From positions 62,001 through 126,000 of the forward strand of contig NZ_JAAVAU010000023.1 of NCBI RefSeq assembly GCF_014803895.1: a stretch of 64,000 bases of DNA, written 5' to 3'. Origin of the DNA: Lactobacillus sp. (GTDB lineage: Bacteria > Bacillota > Bacilli > Lactobacillales > Lactobacillaceae). How positions within the stretch are numbered: the first letter of the stretch is position 1; the number at the start of each line of letters is the position of its first letter. Shown here piece by piece: positions 7,909 through 17,080 of this stretch. The position numbers and the translations under genes were made by a program. The notes beneath the pieces are model-generated. The model searched no databases. It was not told where the DNA came from and saw only the letters and a list, made by a program, of their open reading frames with translations.

Positions 7909-8792
7909 TGCAATATTTTAAGCTTAAGTTTACTAATACAACTCCCCAAAAATTGGGGCGTTTTTTATTGAAGAACGGTTTTTCAAAAAGAGTAATTACC
8001 AATAGCAATCATCATGGTGGGATGATTTTAGTTAATCATAAGCGCCGTTATACTAGTTATACTTTACATAAAAATGACGAAGTGATATTTTTACTCGGAA
8101 AAGAAAAAGAAAATCAATGGTTAAAGCCTTCTAGTAGACCGATTGATATAATTTTAGAGGAGCATGACTATTTAATAGTAAATAAGTCAGCGGGTGTGTT
8201 ATCAATTCCATCACGTTATGAAGATAATGATGCGTTAGTTAATAGGGTCTTATATTATTTTAGAAAGCAAAATTTTAATGATTTAAAGCCACATATTATC
8301 ACTCGTCTAGATCGAGATACTTCTGGCTTGGTCTTGATTGGCAAAAACCCAGTTGCACAAGCAAGATTTAGTAGTCTGGGAAAAGACAATATGGTAAAAA
8401 AGTATCATGCAATAGTTCATGGTAATTTTTCTAAAGATAAATTGCAGGGCAGAATTGATAAACCGATTGGTAAAAAAGATGATACTGTGAAACGTTATAT
8501 TATTTCTGGAGGGCAAAAATCAATTACTGATTATCGTGTAATCGATCAAAAAGATGATGCAGCTTTAGTTGAATTAAGACTACTTACAGGTCGGACGCAT
8601 CAAATAAGGGTACACATGCAATCAATTGGTCATCCCTTATATGGTGATCCTCTATACGGTTTAGACGATGAATTTGGTAGACAAGCATTAAATTGCTGGT
8701 TATTAGAGTATGAAGATCCTTTTACTAAAAAAAATAAAAAGATAACTATCTCAGATCCAACTGATATGAATAATTTATGGAAAAATCTGTAA
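7905..8792 (+). CDS. RluD-family rRNA/tRNA pseudouridine synthase (YjbO-like)
   Basis: The protein isomerises uridine to pseudouridine in structured RNA, most likely 23S rRNA. The catalytic Asp lies in HIITRLDRDTSGLVLIGKN, the hallmark of the RluA/RluD family, and RTHQIRVHMQSIGHPLYGD is a second family motif. An N-terminal segment of about 90 residues resembles an S4-like RNA-binding part (LGRFLLKNGFSKR). Two adjacent ATG codons (7905, 7908) are possible starts. The exact target cannot be told from sequence. It is the last gene of the relQ operon. Confidence 0.9.
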   Translation: MMQYFKLKFTNTTPQKLGRFLLKNGFSKRVITNSNHHGGMILVNHKRRYTSYTLHKNDEVIFLLGKEKENQWLKPSSRPIDIILEEHDYLIVNKSAGVLSIPSRYEDNDALVNRVLYYFRKQNFNDLKPHIITRLDRDTSGLVLIGKNPVAQARFSSLGKDNMVKKYHAIVHGNFSKDKLQGRIDKPIGKKDDTVKRYIISGGQKSITDYRVIDQKDDAALVELRLLTGRTHQIRVHMQSIGHPLYGDPLYGLDDEFGRQALNCWLLEYEDPFTKKNKKITISDPTDMNNLWKNL

Positions 8793-8810
8793 CCATAGTT
8801 GTAAGAAAAG

Positions 8811-9869
8811 ATGGGGAGAATGAAGAATAAAAAGATAAAACTTCTTTTAATAGCTTTAATCACCTGTATTAGTATAGTTTATTTCAAAACTCCTAATTTA
8901 GTTCAAGCAACAACGCCATATTCAGAGCATGGTCGCTTGCAGGTGAGGGGAGCAGATTTAGTTGACAAACGCGGCAAAAAGTTCCAATTACGTGGTATAA
9001 GTACTCACGGAATTAATTGGGATGTTGGTTATTCTTATCTCAATCAAGCTGCTTTTAAGACTATACGTGATAACTGGGGTGTAAATGCGGTTAGATTGGC
9101 CTTATATCCAGATCAATATAATGGTTATTGTACTGGTGGTAATCAAGCTCAATTACGTTCTTTAGTTTACAAAGGTGTTAGTGCAGCTACTAATTTAGGG
9201 ATGTATGTCGTCATTGATTGGCACGTTCTTAATCAAAATCCTAATAATTGTGGGAGTCAGGCCAAGAAGTTTTTTACTACGATGGCTAAAAAATACAAAA
9301 ATAATAATCATGTAATTTATGAAATTTGTAATGAGCCAAATAATTGTAGTTGGAGCAGCATTAAATCATACTCAAAAACAATTATAAAAACCATTCGTAA
9401 GTATAATAAAAACTCAATTATTATTGTCGGTACACCGACTTGGTCACAATTAGGGACCACTGGAACTTCTAATGAGGTTGCCAATAGTCCAATTAAAGGC
9501 TATAAGAATTTGATGTATGCTTTACATTTTTATGCTGGTGAAGCAAGTCATAATCAATATTTACCTGCTAAGTTAGTTTATGCTAGAAAGAAAAAATTGC
9601 CGGTAATCGTTTCTGAATTTGGCCTTTCTCCAGCTAGCGGGAATGGCACAATTAATACTACTCAAGCTAACAAGTGGATGAAGTTATTGAATAAGTACGA
9701 TATTAGTTACTTCTGCTGGAGTTTGAGTAATAAGAATGAAACGTCAGCTTTGCTTAATTCATCTACTACGCAAACCTCAAACTGGACTACTAAGGATCTC
9801 TCTCAGGCTGGAAAATATATTAGAAAAACTTATTTAGCCAGAAAAAAATCTTTGGATAAAAATGCATAA
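8811..9869 (+). CDS. Secreted glycoside hydrolase family 5 (endoglucanase-like)
   Basis: GH5 enzymes cleave beta-glucans, mannans and related polymers by a retaining mechanism. The 352-residue protein has a signal peptide (basic MGRMKNKKIK, hydrophobic core, likely cut after VQA at residue 33). The catalytic domain fills the rest. Motifs: LRGISTHGINW, DWH (136-138), the acid/base E175 in IYEICNEPN, HFY (239-241), and the nucleophile E269 in IVSEFGLS. Both catalytic Glu are present, so it should be active. There is no carbohydrate-binding module and no LPxTG anchor, so release is expected. Only a weak GAAAAG precedes the ATG at 8811; an ATG at 8820 is the alternative. Substrate (cellulose, mixed-linkage glucan or other) is not decided. 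Confidence 0.88.
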   Translation: MGRMKNKKIKLLLIALITCISIVYFKTPNLVQATTPYSEHGRLQVRGADLVDKRGKKFQLRGISTHGINWDVGYSYLNQAAFKTIRDNWGVNAVRLALYPDQYNGYCTGGNQAQLRSLVYKGVSAATNLGMYVVIDWHVLNQNPNNCGSQAKKFFTTMAKKYKNNNHVIYEICNEPNNCSWSSIKSYSKTIIKTIRKYNKNSIIIVGTPTWSQLGTTGTSNEVANSPIKGYKNLMYALHFYAGEASHNQYLPAKLVYARKKKLPVIVSEFGLSPASGNGTINTTQANKWMKLLNKYDISYFCWSLSNKNETSALLNSSTTQTSNWTTKDLSQAGKYIRKTYLARKKSLDKNA

Positions 9870-9902
9870 AAAAAGATTACGAATTTAATCGTAATCTTTT
9901 TT
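9868..9902. terminator. Bidirectional terminator between the GH5 gene and uppP
   Basis: A 14-base-pair stem (AAAAAAGATTACGA with TCGTAATCTTTTTT) has A/T tracts on both sides between convergent genes. Confidence 0.9.
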
Positions 9903-9903
9903 G

Positions 9904-10734
9904 TTATCTTGCAAAGAGAGTACCGACAATAATGATTATAATACCTAAAGCAATTCTGTACCAACCAAATGGTTTAAAGTTATGAGTCTTGACATAGTTA
10001 AGTAAGAACTTGATTGAAAGGTAAGCAACAATAAATGAGACAATCATTCCGATAAGTAAGACGGCTAACTGATTACCAACAAATACATTTCCTTCATGGA
10101 AATATTTAAAGATTTTCAAAATTGAAGCACCAAACATTGTTGGAATTCCCAAGAAGAATGAAAATTCAGTTGCTACATAACGAGAAGCTCCAATGAGCAT
10201 TGCACCTAGAATTGTTGCACCAGAGCGAGATGTACCAGGAATTAAAGAAAGAACCTGGAAACAACCGATAATTAAAGCCATTTGATAACTTAATTCACCT
10301 AATGTTGTAGTAGTAGGTTTCTTTTTTTCGTAATAGTTTTCTAAGACAATGAATAAAATACCATAAATAATCAAAGTAGCAGAAATTACTTGCCAAGTAG
10401 TCATATGAGCGTCTAACCAATCATCTAATGGCAAGCCAACAATAATTGATGGAATCACGGCTACAATAACTTTAAACCATAGAGTCCACGTGTTTTTACG
10501 TTCGACAGGCGTTTTAGAGGGTGAAAAAGGATTCAGTTTTTTAAAGTATAGGACAATAACACTAAGAATGGCACCTAGTTGGATAACTACCATAAACATA
10601 TCAATGAAAGCTTTTGGCTGGTCTAAATGAATAAAGTAGTTAGCTAGGTAAAGGTGACCGGTTGAGGAAATAGGAAGGAATTCTGTAACCCCTTCAATAA
10701 TTCCTAAAATAATTGCTTTTAAAAATTCGAGCAT
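9904..10734 (-). CDS. uppP: Undecaprenyl-diphosphatase UppP/BacA
   Basis: This membrane enzyme dephosphorylates undecaprenyl pyrophosphate, recycling the lipid carrier for peptidoglycan and teichoic acids; high expression gives bacitracin tolerance. The 276-residue protein has [18 protein letters not shown] near the N-terminus and [17 protein letters not shown] mid-protein, the two family active-site motifs, plus about eight hydrophobic segments. It lies 17 bases downstream of the lactonase gene on the same strand and is probably co-transcribed with it. Confidence 0.95.
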   Translation of the reverse strand: MLEFLKAIILGIIEGVTEFLPISSTGHLYLANYFIHLDQPKAFIDMFMVVIQLGAILSVIVLYFKKLNPFSPSKTPVERKNTWTLWFKVIVAVIPSIIVGLPLDDWLDAHMTTWQVISATLIIYGILFIVLENYYEKKKPTTTTLGELSYQMALIIGCFQVLSLIPGTSRSGATILGAMLIGASRYVATEFSFFLGIPTMFGASILKIFKYFHEGNVFVGNQLAVLLIGMIVSFIVAYLSIKFLLNYVKTHNFKPFGWYRIALGIIIIIVGTLFAR

Positions 10735-10751
10735 TGTTTTTCCTTTCTAAG

Positions 10752-11768
10752 TTAATTATTAGTAAATAAAACTCGAGTAGCTTCTGGAGCAGAAATATCT
10801 TTTTGAATAGGAGTAAGGGTACCACTACGAGGATTACGACGATATAGAGTTGCATTATTAGTATTTTGGTTAGCAGCTACTAAGTACTCTTGATTTTCAT
10901 CCCAGTTAAAGTCGCGTGGAAATGAGCCAAAGGTAGAAATTCGCTGAATCTTTTCTAAGTGGCCATTATCTAAGACTTTAAAAACAACAAGTGAATCGTC
11001 ACCACGATTAGAAATATATAAAAACTTTCCATCTTTAGAGAGACGAATTGCAGCCGCACCATTATAATTTTCAAAATCTTCAGGAATAGTTTTATAAGTA
11101 CCTAAGTTTTTAAATTCCCAAGTATTTTCATTAAGGGATGCAACGTTCACTTGGCTAGATAACTCTCCAACAATATACATCATTTTACCATCTGGAGAAA
11201 AGGTAATATGACGAGTACCGAAGCCTTTTTCCATTTGATATTGAGCTAGATGAATTAGCTTGTTATTTTCCAACTTATAAAAGTCTACGCTATCTGTTCC
11301 TAAATCACAGGAAACTAAATTGCCTGCTGGAGTTTCATCAAAAAAATGAGGATGAGCAGAATCCTGTTCCGGACGTGGACCAGAACCATCATGTTTAGTT
11401 GAAGCTACTAAAGTAATTTTTCCGTTTGAATTGAAAGAAAAAACATTAAGTGTAGCTAGATGATAGTTAGCCGTATAAAGCAATTTCTTTTTGTTATTAA
11501 TGCCTATGTAACATGGAGCAGCACCAGGATGTATATAGCTATCTAGTTGAGAAAAATCTCTTGAATAACTGGCTATTCCAGCTTGATTGTCAATTTCTTG
11601 AGCAATAGTGAAAATTAATTTGTCATTAATTTGAAAATAAGATGGTTTTCTAGTTTGAATGACATTTTTAATGTTTTCAATTTTAACATCTGAGTCAGTA
11701 GATTTGACTTGGCCTTGATAAATACCTTTTGAATCGTGACTTGTATAGCCACCGAACCAAATCTTCAT
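10752..11768 (-). CDS. 6-phosphogluconolactonase-like seven-bladed propeller (YkgB/Pgl family)
   Basis: Lactonase-family beta-propellers of this type hydrolyse 6-phosphogluconolactone in the oxidative pentose phosphate route. The 338-residue length is normal. Family signatures include GAAPCYIGINNKKKLLYTANY, DGSGPRPEQDSAHPHF, ITFSPDGKMMYIVGEL, GAAAIRLSKDGKFLYISNRGDDS and GSFPRDFNWDENQEYLVAANQ. There is no signal peptide, so it is cytoplasmic. GGAGG precedes the ATG. Proteins of this fold also act on other lactones; the assigned reaction is by family. It is the first gene of a two-gene minus-strand unit with uppP. Confidence 0.85.
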   Translation of the reverse strand: MKIWFGGYTSHDSKGIYQGQVKSTDSDVKIENIKNVIQTRKPSYFQINDKLIFTIAQEIDNQAGIASYSRDFSQLDSYIHPGAAPCYIGINNKKKLLYTANYHLATLNVFSFNSNGKITLVASTKHDGSGPRPEQDSAHPHFFDETPAGNLVSCDLGTDSVDFYKLENNKLIHLAQYQMEKGFGTRHITFSPDGKMMYIVGELSSQVNVASLNENTWEFKNLGTYKTIPEDFENYNGAAAIRLSKDGKFLYISNRGDDSLVVFKVLDNGHLEKIQRISTFGSFPRDFNWDENQEYLVAANQNTNNATLYRRNPRSGTLTPIQKDISAPEATRVLFTNN

Positions 11769-11893
11769 AATTTAATTCCTCCTTTTATTATGACCGATTT
11801 TGAGTATATCATGAAAAGACTTACTTTGGTGCAGTAGATAAGGCTTTTTTGAAGAAGAAGTTATGATAAAATCTTAATGTAAGGAGGAGAATG

Positions 11894-12274
11894 ATGAAGT
11901 GGAATTCAACGATTGAAGCAGTTGGGCCTGAAGCCATTAGTCCTAATGAAAATATAATTATTTTATTTAATGAGACAGCAACTGATAATTTAAAGAGAGT
12001 ATCTGTTATTCAGAAATTTGATAAAGCTAGTGCACCGAACAACTTTATTTTGAAAAAAGATGATACTATTACAATTGATGGTAAAACGTTTTTGATTTTA
12101 TATGTAGGGCTAATGGTTGAAATGAATATAAAGGCTATTGGTCATGCAACATTAGTTTTTACTGATGAAGTTCCAAAAAAACCACTTAAAAACGCTATTT
12201 ATCTTGAAAAAGATGAAGAAGATCCACTACCAATGGTAGCAGTTGGAGACTGGATTAGTTATGAACATAGATAA
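11894..12274 (+). CDS. Stand-alone PTS glucitol/sorbitol EIIA-like protein lacking the usual phospho-histidine
   Basis: The fold matches the GutA/SrlB family: WNSTIEAVGPEAI at the N-terminus, IIILFNETATDNLKRVSVI, then a beta-rich core with IGHATLVF and VGDWISYEH at the end. In the enterobacterial protein the phosphorylated His lies just after the equivalent of residue 40; here that segment (VIQKFDKASAPNN) has no His. The only His are H84 (a structural GHxTL position) and one near the C-terminus. No IIB or IIC gene is adjacent. It may therefore be regulatory or have lost PTS activity. The second of two ATGs is chosen because AGGAGG is 6 bases from it and only 3 from the first. Confidence 0.78.
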   Translation: MKWNSTIEAVGPEAISPNENIIILFNETATDNLKRVSVIQKFDKASAPNNFILKKDDTITIDGKTFLILYVGLMVEMNIKAIGHATLVFTDEVPKKPLKNAIYLEKDEEDPLPMVAVGDWISYEHR

Positions 12275-12316
12275 AATATTTTACTGTAAGAATAGAAAGT
12301 TAAGGATGTAATTTTT

Positions 12317-13510
12317 ATGGAAAACCATGAAAAACGTAAAAACGATGTTTTTATACGTTGGTTTTTAGATAATAAATTTAGTGTTGTTTTATTAAATTTA
12401 TTGCTTTTTTTCTTGATAATTTTTGTATTCAACAAGATTTCATTTGTTTTAAATCCGTTTTGGACATTTTTTAATGCTATCTTGCCACCTGTCTTGTTAG
12501 CCATGGTTCAGTATTATTTAATGAATCCAGTGGTTGATTTTTTAGAAAAAAAAGCTCATTTTCCTCGTATTTTAAGCATCGCAATCTTATATGTTATTGT
12601 AGTTATTCTATTCATTTGGATAATTGTTTCAATTGTTCCGGTGCTTCAACAACAAACTAATTCATTAATAAAAAATTGGCCAAAATACTGGAATGATGCA
12701 CAAAAAACAGTTGAATCTGCATTACATGATCCCCGTTTAAGTGAAGTAAGAGGAAATATTAATAAATCTATTTCTAATGCTCAAGATAAGATAATTAAGG
12801 CGGGGCAGCAAAGTATAACAATTGCTATTAATAATATTTCTTCGGCTGTGAACGTCTTAACAATGATTTTCATGACGGTGTTAACAGCTCCGTTTGTATT
12901 ATTCTTTATGCTAAAAGACGGTCATAATTTGAAGCCATACATTGCTCGGGTTGCTCCAAAGAAAATGCAAGCAAGCTTTAGTGAATTATTGCATGATATT
13001 AACCAAGCTATTTCTTCGTATATTCGAGGACAAATTACGGTAGCTTTCTGGGTAGGGGTAATGTTTGCAATTGGTTATTCAGTTATTGGTCTCCAATATG
13101 GAGTAGTATTGGCAATTGCAGCGGGTATTTTGAATATGATTCCATATTTTGGAACTTTTATTGCTATTATTCCAGCTTTAATTTTGGGAATTATGAATTC
13201 ACCAATGATGTTGGTCAAGGTTATCATTGTTTTTGCAATTGAACAGACTATTGAAGGCCGTGTCATTTCGCCATTAGTAATGGGAAGTAAAATGGATATG
13301 AATCCTGTTACAACTATTCTTTTATTAATTGGTGCTAGTGCAGTGGCTGGACTAGGAGGGGTTATTTTCGCTATTCCTATTTATGCAGTTGTAAAAATTA
13401 TCGTTACCCGTCTTTTTAACTACTATAAGCAAGTGTCTAGTTTGTACGATGAAGTAGAACCTGCACCAAAAAAAGTAGTAAAGAATGATGATAAGCTAAC
13501 AAGTAAATAG
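12317..13510 (+). CDS. AI-2E family transporter (PerM/YdiK-like permease)
   Basis: This 397-residue membrane protein has about eight transmembrane segments: two near residues 20-65, one near 80-100, and a C-terminal group from about 175 to 370. The soluble part between (about 100-165) and the YIRGQITVAFWVGVMFAIGY, LNMIPYFGT and IIVFAIEQTIEGRVISPLVM motifs are typical of the family. Members include TqsA (AI-2 export) and sodium/proton antiporters, so the substrate here is not known. AAGGATG precedes the ATG. A terminator follows. Confidence 0.88.
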   Translation: MENHEKRKNDVFIRWFLDNKFSVVLLNLLLFFLIIFVFNKISFVLNPFWTFFNAILPPVLLAMVQYYLMNPVVDFLEKKAHFPRILSIAILYVIVVILFIWIIVSIVPVLQQQTNSLIKNWPKYWNDAQKTVESALHDPRLSEVRGNINKSISNAQDKIIKAGQQSITIAINNISSAVNVLTMIFMTVLTAPFVLFFMLKDGHNLKPYIARVAPKKMQASFSELLHDINQAISSYIRGQITVAFWVGVMFAIGYSVIGLQYGVVLAIAAGILNMIPYFGTFIAIIPALILGIMNSPMMLVKVIIVFAIEQTIEGRVISPLVMGSKMDMNPVTTILLLIGASAVAGLGGVIFAIPIYAVVKIIVTRLFNYYKQVSSLYDEVEPAPKKVVKNDDKLTSK

Positions 13511-13531
13511 TAAAATAAAAATTGTAGTTTT

Positions 13532-13570
13532 AACGTGGTACTTAGATTTCAATGGGTGCTACGTTTTTTT
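13532..13570 (+). terminator. Terminator after the AI-2E permease gene
   Basis: A 10-base-pair stem (AACGTGGTAC with GTGCTACGTT, two G-U pairs) with a 14-base loop and a run of eight T. Confidence 0.7.
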
Positions 13571-13585
13571 TAAGGAGACGTAATA

Positions 13586-14146
13586 ATGACTAATCATGTT
13601 GTATTATATGAACCAGTAATGCCAGCTAATACAGGAAATATTGCTCGTACATGTGCGGGTACAAATACTGTTTTAGATTTGATTGAACCTTTAGGTTTTC
13701 AACTTGATGATAAAAAGATGAAACGTGCAGGTTTAGATTATTGGGATAAAGTTGATATTCGCCGGCATGATGACTTGAATACTTTTTTAGAAAGTTTAGG
13801 TCCAAAAGATGAAATGTATTTAATTTCAAAGTTTTCATCTAAAAATTATGCCCAAGTTGATTATACTGATCCTGATAAAGATTATTATTTTGTTTTTGGT
13901 AAAGAAACTACGGGTTTACCAGAAACTTTTATGAGAGAATATTACGATCGTAATTTAAGAATACCGATGTCTGATAATATTCGGTGTTATAATTTATCTA
14001 ACTCAGTAGCGATGGTTTTACTTGAGGCATTGCGTCAGCAAGGCTTTCCAAATATGGAAAAAAGTCACCATTATGAAAATGATAAATTAAAGGACAGTTA
14101 CAGTCGTCCCGAAAGATATGAAAGAAATTTAGGAGAAGATAAATAA
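13586..14146 (+). CDS. trmL: tRNA (cytidine/uridine-34 2'-O)-methyltransferase TrmL
   Basis: TrmL methylates the ribose of the wobble nucleotide in tRNA-Leu with SAM. The protein is a SPOUT-type trefoil-knot methyltransferase of 186 residues. Motifs: VLYEPVMPANTGNIARTC at the N-terminus (motif 1), FGKETTGLP (motif 2) and RIPMSDNIRCYNLSNSVAMVLLEALRQ (motif 3, the SAM-binding knot). A charged tail of about 25 residues follows. It overlaps the next gene by one base (TAATG), so the two are coupled. A TAAGGAG site precedes the ATG. Confidence 0.93.
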   Translation: MTNHVVLYEPVMPANTGNIARTCAGTNTVLDLIEPLGFQLDDKKMKRAGLDYWDKVDIRRHDDLNTFLESLGPKDEMYLISKFSSKNYAQVDYTDPDKDYYFVFGKETTGLPETFMREYYDRNLRIPMSDNIRCYNLSNSVAMVLLEALRQQGFPNMEKSHHYENDKLKDSYSRPERYERNLGEDK

Positions 14147-14607
14147 TGGAATTTAAGAATATGACCCCAGTTTTAGTGCGTAATTTTCACTACGATATTA
14201 ATGAAGAACCAGTGGTGAAAAATGAAGTTAATGTATCTTTACGGCAAGTAGTACAAACTCGAGATGATGGTACACAAGATGAAGGAAAAGATGGTAGATA
14301 TTTTGAAATTGCTGTTCCCTTTGAAGTAGCACCAGCGCCTGGACAATTTACTGTTAGTGGTTTAATCACTAGAATTGTACAATTTGAAGGCTACTTTGGT
14401 GATGGAACTGATTTGAGTCCACAAGAATATCAATTAATATCTCGTCCTTTAGTTGAAGAAATTGAAACTTTAACTTACGAGGTAACTCAAGTAACTATGG
14501 AGCAGCCAGTAAATTTAAGTTTTGAATCTAATTTTGATAAAGAAAATGATTCTATCAGTACTATTGATGTGAAAGATGACGATAATTTGAAAACTGACAA
14601 CGATTAG
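14146..14607 (+). CDS. DUF1149 family protein
   Basis: This 153-residue soluble protein matches the DUF1149 family of lactic acid bacteria, recognised from FHYDINEEP, FEIAVPFEVAPAPGQFTVSG, QFEGYFGDGTDLSPQEYQLISRPLVEEIETLTYEVTQ. The function is unknown. The fold looks like an all-beta protein resembling SecB-like domains, but that is only an impression. An acidic disordered tail ends the protein. It is coupled to trmL by a one-base overlap and lies 11 bases before ftsK. Confidence 0.82.
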   Translation: MEFKNMTPVLVRNFHYDINEEPVVKNEVNVSLRQVVQTRDDGTQDEGKDGRYFEIAVPFEVAPAPGQFTVSGLITRIVQFEGYFGDGTDLSPQEYQLISRPLVEEIETLTYEVTQVTMEQPVNLSFESNFDKENDSISTIDVKDDDNLKTDND

Positions 14608-14618
14608 GAAGATGTATA

Positions 14619-17078
14619 ATGGCGCAAAAAAATAAGCGCACCAAAAAGAAAATTTCTAAACGTCCTAAAAAACAAAAAAAGCAAGATTATACCTGGGCTT
14701 TTACTGGAATAGTCTTACTTTTAATTGCAATCTTAAGTTGTGTTCATTTTGGACTTTTTAGTCGACAATTAACAAATTGCTTGCGTTTTTTTGTGGGAGA
14801 TAGTCATTATTTAGCTAGTCTGATTATGGGGATTTTTGGTTTAGTAATGATTATTTACAATAAACCACCTAAGTGGGGTAAGCGTAAGACTTATGGTTTG
14901 ATTTTATTTTATTTAGGTTTAACTTTTTTCCAAAGCAGTATTTATTTTGAAAATTTAATGGTTAATCATGGATTTATCAACACTTTTTTACATGATATAG
15001 GAAATGAATTTTCTCGAGGTCAAAATACTACTAGTGTTGGAGGAGGACTTGTTGGCGCCTTTATTTATCAAGGATTATTTCCGCTATTTGGAGATATTGG
15101 AAGCAAAGTTATTGCATTCTTAGCAATGTTAATTGGCATTTTAATGATTTTTAATGTTAAGTTTTTAAGCTTATTACACAGTTTTCAAAATTCTTCACAA
15201 TTATTGATTGAAAAGAATAAAGATGCTGGGGATAAGATAAAAAATAAATATGTCGATTTCGTTGATAAAAAGCGAGAAATGAGAGCAGAACCGGATAATC
15301 GTGAAAAATTAAAAGATCCAATTAATAATCATGATGATACTTTTCCAGACTTAAGTGATTTTTCCCCTAATGATCCGATTCAGGAGGATAAATCACAAAA
15401 TTTAAAGGATGAAATAGTAGAACCTAAAATTGAGATAGCTCAAGAAAATCAAACTCCTGAGACGGAGGCTATCGAAACAACGCCAATCATCACTCATTTA
15501 GATGATGAAAGTAATAATTTACCTCCTTCTCATGGACACATAGAAGAAGATAAAAAAATTGATTTTGAAGCCAAGAAGAAAGACGTTGAAACAGCTACCT
15601 CTGATAGTGTTAAATCTTCTCATGCTCCTAGCAAAAACTACGTTATGCCACCCTTGAGTTTATTAAGTCCAATAAAACCAATTGATCAGACTCAAGATAA
15701 GGAATTAATACAGAAAAATACACAAATTTTAGAATCAACTTTTAAAAGTTTTGGTGTAAAAGTAATTGTTAAGAAAGCTGTGCTAGGTCCAACAGTTACA
15801 CGTTATGAAGTACAACCTGCAGTAGGTGTAAAAGTAAGTAAAATTGTTAATTTAGCAGATGACCTAGCTTTGGCTTTAGCTGCAAAAGATATTAGAATTG
15901 AAGCACCGATTCCAGGCAAACCTCTAGTGGGTATAGAAGTTCCAAATCGTTCAACTTCGGCAGTAGCATTTAAAGATGTTATGCTTCATCAGGATAAAAA
16001 ATCAAAAGAAATATCTTTGTCGGTGCCTTTAGGTAAAGATGTGGAGGGACTAACTATTTCAGCCGATTTACGTAAAATGCCACACCTCTTAATTGCAGGT
16101 TCTACTGGCTCTGGTAAGTCGGTTGCTATCAATACAATTATTACCAGTATTTTGATGAAGTCTCGTCCAGAAGATGTTAAGCTTGTTTTAATAGATCCTA
16201 AAATGGTAGAACTTTCTGTGTATAATGGTGTACCTCACTTACTGATACCTGTAGTGACAGATGCGAAATTAGCTGCTAATGCTCTTAGAAAAACTGTTAA
16301 AGAAATGGAAAGAAGATATAAACTTTTTGCAGCTGGGGGCGTTAGAAATATCACAGAATATAATCAAAAGGTTGCCGAGAATAACGCTAATACTGAAAAT
16401 TCAGTTATGGAAAAGTTACCGTATATTGTGGTGATCGTTGATGAGTTAAGTGATTTAATGATGGTAGCCGGACGTGAAGTAGAAGATGCAATTGTACGTT
16501 TAGCCCAAATGGCTCGTGCAGCAGGGATTCATATGATTTTAGCTACTCAGCGCCCGAGTGTAGACGTTATTACTGGTTTGATTAAAGCTAATGTTCCTTC
16601 TAGAATCTCATTTACAGTTTCTAGTGGGGTAGATTCAAGAACTATTTTAGATCAAGTAGGAGCGGAAAAGTTACTTGGTCGAGGAGATATGCTCTTTTTA
16701 CCAATTGGAGCTCCTAAGCCGGAGCGTGTTCAAGGGGCCTACATTTCAGTTGATGAAGTGGAAAAGGTAGTTGAATGGGTCAAAAATCAACAAGAAGCGC
16801 AGTATAATGAAGATATGATTCCTTCAAAAAAGGATGACGAAAGTACCGCACTATCAGATGATGAGCCTGAAGATGAATTTTATAGTCAAGCAGTTGATTT
16901 AGTTCGGCGGCAGCAATCAGCTAGTGTATCAATGCTGCAGAGACGTTTTAGAATTGGTTATAATCGTGCTGCTAGAATTGTAGACGAAATGGAATCAAAG
17001 GGAATAGTGGGACCATCAGAAGGCTCTAAGCCCCGACAGGTGTTAGTTCCACCTCCTAAAAAAGATGAGGATAATTAA
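14619..17078 (+). CDS. ftsK: DNA translocase FtsK/SpoIIIE
   Basis: The protein pumps chromosomal DNA through the division septum. Of 819 residues, the first 190 hold about four membrane segments. A long acidic, Pro/Glu/Asp-rich linker follows (about 200-345). The motor domain starts with TRYEVQPAVGVKVSKI and contains Walker A AGSTGSGKSVAINTI and Walker B YIVVIVDELSDLMM. The C-terminal gamma winged helix (SVSMLQRRFRIGYNRAARIVDEME) reads polar KOPS/SRS sequences. A GGAAGATG-type ribosome site precedes the ATG. The M16-type genes follow 2 bases later, as in the Bacillus spoIIIE-ymf region. Confidence 0.95.
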   Translation: MAQKNKRTKKKISKRPKKQKKQDYTWAFTGIVLLLIAILSCVHFGLFSRQLTNCLRFFVGDSHYLASLIMGIFGLVMIIYNKPPKWGKRKTYGLILFYLGLTFFQSSIYFENLMVNHGFINTFLHDIGNEFSRGQNTTSVGGGLVGAFIYQGLFPLFGDIGSKVIAFLAMLIGILMIFNVKFLSLLHSFQNSSQLLIEKNKDAGDKIKNKYVDFVDKKREMRAEPDNREKLKDPINNHDDTFPDLSDFSPNDPIQEDKSQNLKDEIVEPKIEIAQENQTPETEAIETTPIITHLDDESNNLPPSHGHIEEDKKIDFEAKKKDVETATSDSVKSSHAPSKNYVMPPLSLLSPIKPIDQTQDKELIQKNTQILESTFKSFGVKVIVKKAVLGPTVTRYEVQPAVGVKVSKIVNLADDLALALAAKDIRIEAPIPGKPLVGIEVPNRSTSAVAFKDVMLHQDKKSKEISLSVPLGKDVEGLTISADLRKMPHLLIAGSTGSGKSVAINTIITSILMKSRPEDVKLVLIDPKMVELSVYNGVPHLLIPVVTDAKLAANALRKTVKEMERRYKLFAAGGVRNITEYNQKVAENNANTENSVMEKLPYIVVIVDELSDLMMVAGREVEDAIVRLAQMARAAGIHMILATQRPSVDVITGLIKANVPSRISFTVSSGVDSRTILDQVGAEKLLGRGDMLFLPIGAPKPERVQGAYISVDEVEKVVEWVKNQQEAQYNEDMIPSKKDDESTALSDDEPEDEFYSQAVDLVRRQQSASVSMLQRRFRIGYNRAARIVDEMESKGIVGPSEGSKPRQVLVPPPKKDEDN

Positions 17079-17080
17079 TA

